Source: Bacteroidales bacterium UBA1628 (GTDB lineage: Bacteria > Bacteroidota > Bacteroidia > Bacteroidales > UBA932). Taken from it: a stretch of DNA of 16,155 nucleotides. Shown one piece after another: positions 5,845 to 14,455 of the stretch. How positions within the stretch are numbered: position 1 is the first letter of the stretch; each line of letters begins with the position of its first letter. The DNA is taken from assembly GCA_002321335.1 (NCBI GenBank), contig DCMG01000048.1, positions 1 to 16,155 of the forward strand, written 5' to 3'. Under the pieces are notes generated by a model, which saw only the letters and a program-made list of their open reading frames with translations, did no database searches and was not told the DNA's origin. The position numbers were made by a program, and so were the translations under genes.

Positions 5845-7947
5845 ATGGATTTAGGACTGTTCAGAGTGGCCGCCGCCGTACCAAGGGTAAAGGTGGCTGA
5901 TGTTGAATACAACGCGGAATCAATCTGCAGGCTGACAGGCAAGGCCGAGGAAGAGGGCGCTTCTCTTGTCGTGTTTCCGGAGCTTTCCATAACCGGTTAC
6001 ACCTGTCTGGACCTGTTTGGTCAGAACCTCCTGCTGACAAAGTCTGAAGAGGCTGTCGGTAAGATAATGAACTTCACGAGAGGCAAGCACATAACCGTGG
6101 TTGTAGGAGCACCTGTCCGATTCAGAGGCCGGCTGTACAACTGTGCGATAGTGCTGAGAAACGGGGGCATCAAAGGCATTGTGCCAAAAATCTACCTTCC
6201 GACCTACGCAGAATTCGACGAGGGACGCTGGTTCGCCTCAGGGTCGGACTTCCTCGGATCAGACAATTCGGCCACCGGACGTTTCGTTGACGATGGCAAG
6301 GACTATTACCGTGACGGATTCGACTCTATCATCAAGTACTGCGGGCACAGATGCAACATCTCCCCCAACCTGCTTTTCACGGTCGGGAACGCCACGTTCG
6401 GAATCGAGATCTGTGAGGATTTCTGGACTCCGATTCCACCGTCCTCGTTCCTCGCCCCTTCCGGAGCGCAAGTAATCGTGAACATCTCGGCTTCCAACGA
6501 GGTGATGACCAAGCATCAACAGCGAAAGGAACTCATTTCCAATCAGTCCGGACGAACGGTGTCAGGCTACATCTATTGTTCTGCCGGTTATGGAGAATCT
6601 TCAATGGACACAGTCTATGGCGGATCATCCATCATCTGCGAGAACGGACACGTGCTGGCTGAGAATGAAAGATTCCAACTGCACGACACGATGATATTCG
6701 CTGATCTTGACATCGAGAAACTCAACGTCCTGAGGCAGAAGAAGAATTCCTTCCGGGGAATGACTCCTGACGGAACCTCCGCCTGTGAATATTCAGGATT
6801 ATATTCATGCTACGACCTTGGTCCGGCCGCGCCGACGGATTTTGACAAAAAGTTCTACCGCTATGTGGAGCCGCATCCGTTCCTGCCGGAGGGTGATCCG
6901 GCAGAGATTGCCGAGCGTTCCAAGGAGATTCTTCAGATCCAGACGACCGGGCTCATCGCGCGTCTGGAACATATAGGCTGCAAGAAGGCGGTTTTGGGAA
7001 TATCCGGCGGCCTTGACAGCACACTGGCACTTCTTGTGACGGTGATGGCGTTTGACAAACTGAGCATACCAAGGAAGAATATCATCGGAATCACGATGCC
7101 AGGACTCGGAACAACGCACCGGACAAAGTCCAACGCTGTGGATCTGATGGAGGTTCTTGGCGTGACGACGCGTGAGATTTCCGTTGTGGCAGCGGTGGAG
7201 CAGCATTTCAGAGATATCGGCCATGACCCTAAAGTGATGGATTCCACCTACGAGAACGCCCAGGCCCGCGAAAGGACTCAGATTCTTATGGACATCGCCA
7301 ATCAGGAGAACGGAATCGTGATCGGTACCGGAGACCTGTCGGAACTGGCCCTCGGATGGTGCACCTACAATGGTGACCATATGTCAATGTACGCCGTCAA
7401 CGCCTCCGTGCCGAAGACTCTGATCAAGTATCTGGTGCGCTGGGCGGCCAGAAATGTGTTCACGGATTCAGCGACTGATGGCGGAAGATCCGCCTCCGAG
7501 ATCCTGATCGACATCGCCGACACTCCTATCAGTCCAGAGCTTACGCCTGCTGACTCAAAGGGACAGATCAAGCAGAAGACAGAGGATCTGATCGGCCCGT
7601 ACGAGCTGCACGATTTCTTCATCTACAACTTCATCAGGTACGGTTACTCCCCGGTGAAGATTTTCCATCTGGCATGCCGCGCGTTCGGAGAAGCCGAGAA
7701 CGGAGCGGAGGTCCACTGTGGGAAGAGCGAAGAGAATCATCCGGATGTGACCTTCGACAAGGCTACGATCCTGAAATGGTTGAAGAAATTCTACTGGCGC
7801 TTCTTCAGCCAACAGTTCAAGCGTTCGTGCATGCCTGACGGCCCGAAGATCAGTCTCGTCAGCTTCTCCCCTCGCGGTGATTGGCGTATGCCTTCAGACG
7901 CTCAAGTCCAACTCTGGATTTCCGAGCTTGACAAGATCTCCGTGTGA
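5845..7947 (+). CDS. nadE: glutamine-dependent NAD+ synthetase
   Basis: A 700-residue two-domain enzyme for the last step of NAD synthesis: deamido-NAD plus ATP and glutamine give NAD. The N-terminal nitrilase-type glutaminase domain (about 1-300) has the Glu/Lys/Cys triad at Glu46 (FPELSITGY), Lys115 (VPKIYLP) and Cys190 (IEICEDFW). The C-terminal ATP-pyrophosphatase domain has the P-loop SGGLDS at residues 387-392, then GLGTTHRTKSNA, ARERTQILMDIAN, and GTGDLSELALGWCTYNGDHM. The open frame extends upstream to 5734, but those 37 codons run through the palindrome. The ATG at 5845 begins the conserved domain, so I start there. The spacing from Lys115 to Cys190 is somewhat longer than I recall for the mycobacterial enzyme, suggesting a loop insertion. 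It is probably co-transcribed with the preceding nucleoside-metabolism genes. Confidence 0.96.
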   Translation: MDLGLFRVAAAVPRVKVADVEYNAESICRLTGKAEEEGASLVVFPELSITGYTCLDLFGQNLLLTKSEEAVGKIMNFTRGKHITVVVGAPVRFRGRLYNCAIVLRNGGIKGIVPKIYLPTYAEFDEGRWFASGSDFLGSDNSATGRFVDDGKDYYRDGFDSIIKYCGHRCNISPNLLFTVGNATFGIEICEDFWTPIPPSSFLAPSGAQVIVNISASNEVMTKHQQRKELISNQSGRTVSGYIYCSAGYGESSMDTVYGGSSIICENGHVLAENERFQLHDTMIFADLDIEKLNVLRQKKNSFRGMTPDGTSACEYSGLYSCYDLGPAAPTDFDKKFYRYVEPHPFLPEGDPAEIAERSKEILQIQTTGLIARLEHIGCKKAVLGISGGLDSTLALLVTVMAFDKLSIPRKNIIGITMPGLGTTHRTKSNAVDLMEVLGVTTREISVVAAVEQHFRDIGHDPKVMDSTYENAQARERTQILMDIANQENGIVIGTGDLSELALGWCTYNGDHMSMYAVNASVPKTLIKYLVRWAARNVFTDSATDGGRSASEILIDIADTPISPELTPADSKGQIKQKTEDLIGPYELHDFFIYNFIRYGYSPVKIFHLACRAFGEAENGAEVHCGKSEENHPDVTFDKATILKWLKKFYWRFFSQQFKRSCMPDGPKISLVSFSPRGDWRMPSDAQVQLWISELDKISV

Positions 7948-7996
7948 GAAGTACAACTTTGTCAGTGACATCGGTAAAAATTCATTTTCATTTTTG

Positions 7997-8004
7997 TACA
8001 TTTG
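7997..8004 (+). promoter_or_regulatory. candidate -7 box (TACATTTG) of the SusC/SusD operon
   Basis: TACATTTG matches TAnnTTTG and lies 64 bp before the chosen SusC start in the 120-bp gap after nadE. It is preceded by AT-rich sequence (TTCATTTTCATTTTTG). No -33 TTTG is seen at the usual distance. An 11-bp palindrome (CTATGCCATAG, 8010-8020) and a 10-bp-spaced direct repeat (ATAGAC at 8017 and 8027) follow just downstream and could be operator sites. Confidence 0.5.
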
Positions 8005-8067
8005 TGATTCTATGCCATAGACAGTGATAGACTGGTGGCTTGGAATGAAATGCAAAATGTACAAGAT

Positions 8068-11000
8068 ATGAACGAGTTGCTATCCAAGTTCCGGAAATGC
8101 GGAATAGCCTTGACCGCTGTGTTTCTGCTGACGCAGATGACGGCCGCCGCACAAGGGACCCTGCTTACCGGAAAGGTGACGGACACGGACGGGACTCCGG
8201 TGATCGGAGCCGGAATCATTTCGATGCAGAAAAAAGCCTCCGGAACGACCAGCGATCTGGACGGCAAGTTCAGTTTCAAGGTTCCCGCAGGGACAGAATC
8301 CGTGCTGTTCTCCTCGGTCGGAATGAAAGACGTTGTCTATAAGATAGTTCCGGGCAAGACCGAGAACATCACGATCGTGATGGAGTGGGAAAGCACGCAG
8401 CTGGATCAGGTTGTCGTGACCGGATACGCACAGACCACGGTCAAAAGGATAACCGGCTCCGTGGCTGTCATCAGTTCGGACAAGTTCGAGGCCAAGGCCA
8501 TCTCATCTGTCGATGCGCTGATGCAGGGTGAGGTCGCAGGTGTTGCGGTCTCGGCGACTTCCGGCCAGCCGGGAACCCAATCCAGAATCCGGATCAGAGG
8601 AGCGAACAACCTCTCGGGGACCAGCCAGCCACTCTGGGTGGTGGACGGAGTGCCTATGCAGAGTGACTCCCCGAGTCTCAGCTCCGAGCAACTTGCCACC
8701 GGAGGCTTCGATGACATATTCGTGAACGGCATCGGCAACATCAACCCCAACGACATCGAGAGCATCACCATCCTGAAGGACGCGGCCGCGGCGGCAATCT
8801 ACGGATCCAGGGCTGCGAACGGTGTCATCGTCGTGACCACGAAGAAGGGAGAGGCCGGGAAGATGAGGATCAACTACAACAACACGTTCACGATGTCGAT
8901 AAAGCCGCAGAGGACATTGAACCTGATGAACTCCGCCGAGAAACTGGCCTGGGAGGATGAACTTTGGAATGAGTTCTCCGCTGACAAGTACGAGGAATCG
9001 CTGACCGACAACACGATAGTCTATCCGGTGGTCGGAATAGTCGGACAGATCAGAGCCGGACTCGGGGACTTCGCAAAGTACAAAGGTGACACCGCCGCAC
9101 AAGATGCCTGCATAGCGTCATTAAGAGAGAACGACACAAACTGGTACAACCTTCTGTTCCGGAACGCTTTCTCGCAGGGGCACCACCTGTCCCTCAGCGG
9201 AGGCTCTGAGAAGAACACCTACTACGTCGCACTCGGTGTCAATGACGAGGACGGAATGCTGATCCACAACAGCTACAGAAGGTACAACGTCAACTCCAAG
9301 ATGACCCTAAAGCCTGTGGACTGGGTCAGGATAGACATAGGCATGGAGGCCGCCAGACAGGAATCCCGGATGCCGTACTCCAGCGTCGATCCGTTCCGCT
9401 ACGCCTACTTCTCCAATCCGTACGAGAAAGCGTACAACGAGGACGGCTCATACGCGGCCGACAACACTTGGTTCACACTCGGCTACTACAACGGCCGTGG
9501 AGTCGAGCAAGTCATGCCGAAAAACGGGTTCAGCCTCCTCCGCGAACTGGACTCCAACTACAGCTCCACAAAGAACACAAACGGAACTTTCAGGGCACAG
9601 GTCGATTTCAAGATCGCGGAGCCGCTGCATTTCGTGGGGCTGGCCTCATATTCATTCGCGAACAACTCCACCGACAAGATCGTGGACAAGGACACCTACA
9701 CCGCCTTCCGTGACAGGCTCGGAAGCGACGACCGCTCGCAGACCAACCTCTATGGAAGCATATCCCAGAACAGGACCAACAGAAACAGCTATGTTGTACG
9801 TGGACATTTCGCATTCAACAAAACCTTCTTGGAGCGGCACACGGTCAACATATTGGCCGGAGCGGAATTGAGAGGGTCGGACGCCAACACCATATTCACA
9901 AAGCGCTACAACTACGATCCTAAGACCGGAACCACCTCGCTGCCAAGCATCAGCGGTCCACAGGACGAATGGTTGAGGGAAGTCGAGAAGCTGAACGGGG
10001 AATATTTCAGCAAGACCCGCTACGCTTCGTTCTACGCCTCGGCCGACTACTACCTCGGGAAGACGATCGTGCTCAATGCCTCGTTCAGGACCGACGGGAG
10101 CTCCAACTTCGGAAGCAACCGGCAGTTCAACCCGACATGGAGCGCCGGCGCGGCATGGCATATTGGCGAGGAGAACTGGATGAAGAATATCCCTGTGGTC
10201 TCCCACGCCACACTGCGCGCCGCCTACGGTTTCACGGGCGACGTGAACACCAGCACCTCGCACCTCCTTGTGATGCAGTACCTTCAGCAGCAGTACCGCT
10301 ACTTCGGGGACGAGACCTTCAACCTCGGCACCATCCCGTCTGCCCCGAACCCTGATCTCGGTTGGGAAAAGACCCGTGACGCGAAAGTTGGGCTGGACTT
10401 CGGCCTCTGGAAAGACAGGCTGACGGTGAACACTGAATATTACTACCGCCTCAGCACGGATGTGGTCACCTCCTCACCTGTCCAGAGCACGACCGGATTC
10501 ACCTACGTCTATTTCAACGCGGCCGACATAATGAACAACGGAGTGGAGGTCACGGTGAATGGCAAACTTATCCAAAAGAAGGACTGGACTGTCAGCGCCG
10601 CCGTCAACTTCGCCTACAACTACAACAAGGTTCTGAAATACAACCCAGTCTCCACAAGCGGCATCACGTCCAAGGACCGTTATGTGGAAGGCTACCCTAC
10701 CGGAGCGATATTCAGCGGAAAATATTCAGGTATAGCGTCTGACACCGGTCTCTACCAGTTCAAGCTGCGCCCGGACGCACAGATAGCGACGGCCACCGAC
10801 CTCAACAAGCCGGACAACTACCGTTACTACCTCGGCACGACGATCGCCCCCTACACCGGCGGGTTCAACCTCTCCGCCTCGTGGAAGCAATTGAAACTGA
10901 GTGTCAGCGGAATGTTCTCGCTCGGATCCAAGACCTACGAGAAGATGCGCTACCCGGCCAGCTACAGCAACACATCCCACAGCGGAGTCAGCACCGAGAC

Positions 11001-11403
11001 CGTCCAGTCGCAGTTCAGCGACCTGTACGGCAACCATCTCAACGTGGAGAAGGACAGGACGAACAGATGGACCGTCGGCCACACGACCGGAGTGAAATAC
11101 CCGCGCATCTACGACTACTACGACGCCAAGTACAACTTCTCGTCCTACAATCCGATGGATGCCAGCATCATTGACGCGGTCTATCTGAAGAACAACTCCT
11201 ACGTCCGCATCAAGTCGGTAATCCTTACCTACTCGCTGCCTTCCGCGGCCGTGAAAAAGCTGAGGATGAGAGGCTTGAGTTTCAATGTCTCGATGAACAA
11301 CTTCTTTACGTTCACAGGGTACGACGGATTGGACCCTGAAATCCCGGGAGCGACCTACCCGACCACCAGAAGCGTGTCCGGAGGCATCAATGTAGAATTC
11401 TAA
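8068..11403 (+). CDS. SusC/RagA-family TonB-dependent outer-membrane transporter
   Basis: About 1111 residues from the ATG at 8068. In-frame GTG 8035 and ATG 8050 are alternatives, but 8068 gives the best signal peptide (MNELLSKFRK, hydrophobic core, cleavage near AAAQ at about residue 29). Then follow a carboxypeptidase-D-like regulatory domain (GKVTDTDGTPVIGAGI ... SDLDGKFSF), a TonB-box-like VVVTGYA, and the plug domain with RIRIRGANNLSG, PLWVVDGVPM and AAAIYGSRAANGVIVVTTKKG. The rest is the 22-stranded-type barrel rich in aromatic and Asn residues, ending in a C-terminal EF strand. It imports a ligand held by its SusD lid, powered by TonB. There is no STN domain, so coupling to a FecR/ECF sigma system is not indicated. 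It heads a four-gene operon with SusD 10 bp downstream. The substrate cannot be read from the sequence. Confidence 0.97.
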   Translation: MNELLSKFRKCGIALTAVFLLTQMTAAAQGTLLTGKVTDTDGTPVIGAGIISMQKKASGTTSDLDGKFSFKVPAGTESVLFSSVGMKDVVYKIVPGKTENITIVMEWESTQLDQVVVTGYAQTTVKRITGSVAVISSDKFEAKAISSVDALMQGEVAGVAVSATSGQPGTQSRIRIRGANNLSGTSQPLWVVDGVPMQSDSPSLSSEQLATGGFDDIFVNGIGNINPNDIESITILKDAAAAAIYGSRAANGVIVVTTKKGEAGKMRINYNNTFTMSIKPQRTLNLMNSAEKLAWEDELWNEFSADKYEESLTDNTIVYPVVGIVGQIRAGLGDFAKYKGDTAAQDACIASLRENDTNWYNLLFRNAFSQGHHLSLSGGSEKNTYYVALGVNDEDGMLIHNSYRRYNVNSKMTLKPVDWVRIDIGMEAARQESRMPYSSVDPFRYAYFSNPYEKAYNEDGSYAADNTWFTLGYYNGRGVEQVMPKNGFSLLRELDSNYSSTKNTNGTFRAQVDFKIAEPLHFVGLASYSFANNSTDKIVDKDTYTAFRDRLGSDDRSQTNLYGSISQNRTNRNSYVVRGHFAFNKTFLERHTVNILAGAELRGSDANTIFTKRYNYDPKTGTTSLPSISGPQDEWLREVEKLNGEYFSKTRYASFYASADYYLGKTIVLNASFRTDGSSNFGSNRQFNPTWSAGAAWHIGEENWMKNIPVVSHATLRAAYGFTGDVNTSTSHLLVMQYLQQQYRYFGDETFNLGTIPSAPNPDLGWEKTRDAKVGLDFGLWKDRLTVNTEYYYRLSTDVVTSSPVQSTTGFTYVYFNAADIMNNGVEVTVNGKLIQKKDWTVSAAVNFAYNYNKVLKYNPVSTSGITSKDRYVEGYPTGAIFSGKYSGIASDTGLYQFKLRPDAQIATATDLNKPDNYRYYLGTTIAPYTGGFNLSASWKQLKLSVSGMFSLGSKTYEKMRYPASYSNTSHSGVSTETVQSQFSDLYGNHLNVEKDRTNRWTVGHTTGVKYPRIYDYYDAKYNFSSYNPMDASIIDAVYLKNNSYVRIKSVILTYSLPSAAVKKLRMRGLSFNVSMNNFFTFTGYDGLDPEIPGATYPTTRSVSGGINVEF

Positions 11404-11413
11404 ATGATTTGAA

Positions 11414-12820
11414 ATGAGCAATATGGAAATATACAAGAATATATTCAAGTGTGCCGCCGCTATCGCGCTTGCCATGAGTGCCGCCGGCTGCAAAGGCTAT
11501 CTAAGCGTCCAGCCGCAGGGAGAGGTCATTCCGGAGACAGACGAAGAGTTCACCGCCATCATACACAATCACCTGCGCGACATAGAAGGAGGAGGCGATG
11601 AATATGTCATCGGGAATATGGACGCTCTGAAATTCCTTGAGGGCTGCGCCGACAATCTTGACGCAAACATCCGCACGAGCGCCAACCTGACATTCTTCGC
11701 CGGAGAGGAGATTGACAGCCGCCAGAGAGTCTATGAGGAGAGTTGGAAAGTTGTCCGTGACTGCAACATCGTGATTGAAAACATGAAAGACCGGACCTCA
11801 GACATCGCGCGCGGTGCCCTTTCGGCGGCATATTCAATGAAAGGAATTGTCTATTACAACCTGCTGCGGGAGTTCTGCCAGCCTTGGTCGGACTCCAAGG
11901 CCGGAGAACTGCCGGGCATTCCGATCGTGGACAGGTTCAACATCAACGACAAGCCTACGCGCGGAACGATCCGCCAGACCTACGACTACACGAAGGCCCA
12001 GTTCGAAGCCGCGCTCGCCTTGAACCCGACAGACCCCAAGTACATATTCACGGAATGGATCATCAAGGCCTACGAGGCGAAGCTTGAGTTCTGGTGCCAG
12101 AACTGGGACAGCGTCGTCTCGCTCTGCGAGGACATCATCACCCGCAGCGGAATATACCTGACCCCGATTTCTGAATATGCCGACATGATCAACGCACAAT
12201 ATGACGCGAAGGGGGAGGTGCTTGTCCGCTCGCACATCAACAATTCCAGCGAACTTGACTGGTACTTCAGCTACACGAAAAGCTATCTCGCCTCCAGACC
12301 CGCAAGCGCCAGACTCATCAGGTTGTTCGGCGGGAAGCCCGAGGATGATGTCCGCTATGCGGCCAGTTTCAACAGCAAAAGGATGAACGTCAAGACTCCG
12401 GAATGCAAGGTGCGCCTATCCGAGATCGTGCTGATGCTCTCCGAGGCATATTACCACAAAGGTGACAACGCTTCCGCCATCAAATGGCTGAACGATCTGC
12501 GCAGGAACAGAATCAAGAACGTCACCGACCTGACAATGGCCACACTTCCGGAAGTACGGGACGGGGAAAGAATCATCGTGGATTGCCAAGGCAAGGCCGT
12601 CACTCCCCTGCTTCAGGCCATTTTCGATGAAAGGCGCAAGGAACTTTACATGGAGGGAGACCGATGGTATGAACTCAAGCGCAACGGTTGTCCGGAATGG
12701 TGGGTAATCAGCAACGGCCTGAAATACACCACAAAAGAGTACCTCTACACCTCACCGATCTCGAAATCAGACGTGGATCTGAACCCAAGTCTGGAGCAGA
12801 ATCCCGGGTATGTCTATTAG
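11414..12820 (+). CDS. SusD/RagB-family outer-membrane nutrient-binding lipoprotein
   Basis: A 468-residue lipoprotein that caps the SusC barrel and captures the ligand. The ATG at 11414 is used; Met4 at 11423 is an alternative. The signal peptide ends in SAAGC, followed by KGYLSVQPQGEVIPETDEEF, the typical SusD start. Mid-protein helices include repeated TPR-like segments (ALSAAYSMKGIVYYNLLREF; AQFEAALALNP). The C-terminal signature FDERRKELYMEGDRWYELKR, then DLNPSLEQNPGYVY, is diagnostic of the family. It lies 10 bp after SusC and belongs to the same operon. It is slightly short for the family (often about 500-600), which suggests small loops in the ligand face. The acidic surface-export signal is not evident right after the Cys, as is common for SusD proteins. 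Confidence 0.96.
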   Translation: MSNMEIYKNIFKCAAAIALAMSAAGCKGYLSVQPQGEVIPETDEEFTAIIHNHLRDIEGGGDEYVIGNMDALKFLEGCADNLDANIRTSANLTFFAGEEIDSRQRVYEESWKVVRDCNIVIENMKDRTSDIARGALSAAYSMKGIVYYNLLREFCQPWSDSKAGELPGIPIVDRFNINDKPTRGTIRQTYDYTKAQFEAALALNPTDPKYIFTEWIIKAYEAKLEFWCQNWDSVVSLCEDIITRSGIYLTPISEYADMINAQYDAKGEVLVRSHINNSSELDWYFSYTKSYLASRPASARLIRLFGGKPEDDVRYAASFNSKRMNVKTPECKVRLSEIVLMLSEAYYHKGDNASAIKWLNDLRRNRIKNVTDLTMATLPEVRDGERIIVDCQGKAVTPLLQAIFDERRKELYMEGDRWYELKRNGCPEWWVISNGLKYTTKEYLYTSPISKSDVDLNPSLEQNPGYVY

Positions 12821-12844
12821 TCAAACTTACATTTTTTAAGTAAA

Positions 12845-13063
12845 ATGAGAACAAAAAGGAATATAATTGCTATATTAGTCGCTGTTTTTGTCGGCACAAC
12901 CCTTTGTGGATGCTCCTACAACGAACTTCCGCCAAAGACTTCAGATGCTTCAAAAAGTTACATCAAACCGAAAGGGGAAATCCCTACAGCCGCTGAAAGG
13001 GAGGAAGTGAAGGCCATAAAAGCAGAGTACGAGGCCGCCGTCAAAGCGAATGCCAACGAGTAA
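12845..13063 (+). CDS. small lipoprotein of the SusCD operon, function unknown
   Basis: A 72-residue protein 24 bp after SusD. Basic MRTKRN plus a hydrophobic run ends in LCGC, giving a lipidated Cys at residue 23. The mature 50 residues have a Pro/Lys/Ser-rich extended part (SYNELPPKTSD ... YIKPKGEIPT) and a highly charged amphipathic helix at residues ~49-70 (AAEREEVKAIKAEYEAAVKA). Short lipoproteins with a LPPK...PKGxIPT pattern are, to my recollection, recurrent behind SusD genes, but I cannot name a family. It could be a small accessory subunit of the outer-membrane SusCD complex. Start, lipobox and spacing are good, so the gene is probably real; its function is open. Confidence 0.8.
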   Translation: MRTKRNIIAILVAVFVGTTLCGCSYNELPPKTSDASKSYIKPKGEIPTAAEREEVKAIKAEYEAAVKANANE

Positions 13064-13119
13064 AGTTAACATTTGTAAGCGGAAAGACTGCAATACGGCA
13101 AAAACCTGTAGTGTATTAT

Positions 13120-13127
13120 TATAGTTG
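13120..13127 (+). promoter_or_regulatory. weak -7-like box (TATAGTTG) before the surface lipoprotein gene
   Basis: TATAGTTG differs from TAnnTTTG at one position and lies in the 84-bp AT-rich gap between the small lipoprotein and the next gene, 20 bp before its ATG. It might give internal transcription of the last gene. No -33 box is seen and the predicted leader would be very short, so this is tentative. Confidence 0.25.
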
Positions 13128-13147
13128 TTTTAAATATTTCATGCAGT

Positions 13148-14449
13148 ATGTTTAGAAGATTTCTGACATTTGTTGCGGCGGCCGCAGCGGCCGTGACAAT
13201 CTCATCCTGCGAGAAGGATGACAAACCGACGGTTGAGTTCGAGAAGAGCCTCTACACTGTCTACGCCAAGCGAAGCGTGGATGTCAATGTTGTCATCAGC
13301 GAACCTGCGACAGAGAATGTCACCGTGCAGATCACAACAGCCGGAGCGACGGCGGGAACCGATTTCGAGATAACCGGCAATCCAGTGACAATCAAGGCCG
13401 GAGAGACCACCGGAACGTTCAGCGTTAAGAACCTGAACCTTACTGACGACAAGCCTCTCAACCTTGGCATCGAGTGCCCGTCTGGCTACAGCCTCGGAAC
13501 CAAATTCGTGACTATTGTCACCCCTGATCCAGAGGAGACGCTTGTATATTCATTCCTGACGACCAAGGCCGACGTCCTCGGTTCCTACGTCGCCAACATC
13601 AAGGTGACCGGTGTCACTTCAGGAGACAAGCTCTCTCTTGGCGAGGATGTAATCATACCACTCAGGATCACCGGAGACGCCGCCCAATACGTCGTCTTTG
13701 ATTCTGAGACAAAAGCCGTTGACAAAACACCTGGACCTCACGCTGTCCTCAAGGCCGGCAAATCCACGGCCACGTTCAAGTTCTCTCTCAAAGATGGCTT
13801 CAAGGACGGAGACAAGATAGGCGTGACCGTTGACACTGACGAGGCTGTAAGGTTCATCCCTGGGGACAACGAAAGCGCGGAGTACACGCTCTATTCCGTA
13901 AAAGTTCCTGATGCGATTCTGGGCACATGGAAGTTCAGCAAGGTGTTCGCAAAGGATGAAGTGGACTATTTCTTTGAAGAAATGGAAGACGATCCAGGGC
14001 TTCTTCCGTTGAAGAACGAAGGGTTCACCCTTACCTTTTCCAAGGATGATTCGGGTGTGGTGACCGTAACGCCAAACGACGAAGGCGATTTCGCCAACTA
14101 TTTCAGAGAGGCGACAGTAACCCCGACCGAGCCAATGAACCTGATAGCGAAAGGTACAATAATAGGCAAGAACACAGCCACGGAAAGCAATATGTTCATG
14201 GAGGCCGATGAAGAGGACAGTTATGGAACGCATACAAACATGTACTACAAACTCTCAGCGGCCAACCGGGCGTTCAGCAAGGACAAAGAAGTTATAGGTG
14301 AGTCCGTAATCGTGTTCACCATACTCGATGGCAAACTTGTCACAGAGTTCCGCGACTACGACAAGCCACCATTCGGAGAGAATTGGTGGGATGACAGCGC
14401 TTTCAGTTCGGAAATGTTCGGCTTCGCGTCCCTCTTTGTCAAGCAGTAA
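13148..14449 (+). CDS. surface lipoprotein with Calx-beta-like repeats and a C-terminal beta domain
   Basis: A 433-residue lipoprotein. MFRR and a poly-Ala hydrophobic core end in ISSC (Cys21), followed by EKDDK. That acidic stretch resembles the lipoprotein export signal that sends Bacteroidota lipoproteins to the cell surface. Residues ~27-105 form a Calx-beta/immunoglobulin-like domain (VDVNVVISEPATENVTVQI, TAGTDFEITG, VTIKAGETTGTFSV). Residues ~118-225 look like a second, more diverged copy (IPLRITGDAAQY, VLKAGKSTATFKFSL, IGVTVDTDEA). From residue 257 (ILGTWKF) a separate lipocalin-like all-beta domain begins, with strand-turn repeats and acidic loops. Placed as the last gene of the SusCD operon, it probably acts as an auxiliary surface ligand-binding protein (SusE/F-like role). 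No catalytic motif is seen. Exact domain family and ligand are unknown. Confidence 0.85.
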   Translation: MFRRFLTFVAAAAAAVTISSCEKDDKPTVEFEKSLYTVYAKRSVDVNVVISEPATENVTVQITTAGATAGTDFEITGNPVTIKAGETTGTFSVKNLNLTDDKPLNLGIECPSGYSLGTKFVTIVTPDPEETLVYSFLTTKADVLGSYVANIKVTGVTSGDKLSLGEDVIIPLRITGDAAQYVVFDSETKAVDKTPGPHAVLKAGKSTATFKFSLKDGFKDGDKIGVTVDTDEAVRFIPGDNESAEYTLYSVKVPDAILGTWKFSKVFAKDEVDYFFEEMEDDPGLLPLKNEGFTLTFSKDDSGVVTVTPNDEGDFANYFREATVTPTEPMNLIAKGTIIGKNTATESNMFMEADEEDSYGTHTNMYYKLSAANRAFSKDKEVIGESVIVFTILDGKLVTEFRDYDKPPFGENWWDDSAFSSEMFGFASLFVKQ

Positions 14450-14455
14450 CAGACA

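Noticed and set aside
6805..7380. Minus-strand open frame of 191 codons inside nadE
   Set aside because: Overlaps the conserved synthetase domain on the opposite strand and has no recognisable protein features.
8503..9102. Minus-strand open frame of 199 codons inside susC
   Set aside because: Shadow of the plug-domain coding sequence; composition is typical of antisense frames.
9652..10263. Minus-strand open frame of 203 codons inside susC
   Set aside because: Shadow of the SusC coding frame, with no motif, no promoter and no plausible start signal.
10726..11493. Long minus-strand open frame (255 codons) opposite the SusC/SusD junction
   Set aside because: It mirrors the strongly biased codons of susC, has low-complexity Val/Arg/Gly composition and no family motif.
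12825..12841. ACTTA/TAAGT pairing with a T-rich loop after susD
   Set aside because: The stem is only 5 weak pairs and the T-run is in the loop, so it is not a convincing terminator.
13619..14233. Minus-strand open frame of 204 codons inside the surface lipoprotein gene
   Set aside because: The plus-strand frame has a lipobox, repeats and operon context; the antisense frame has none of these.
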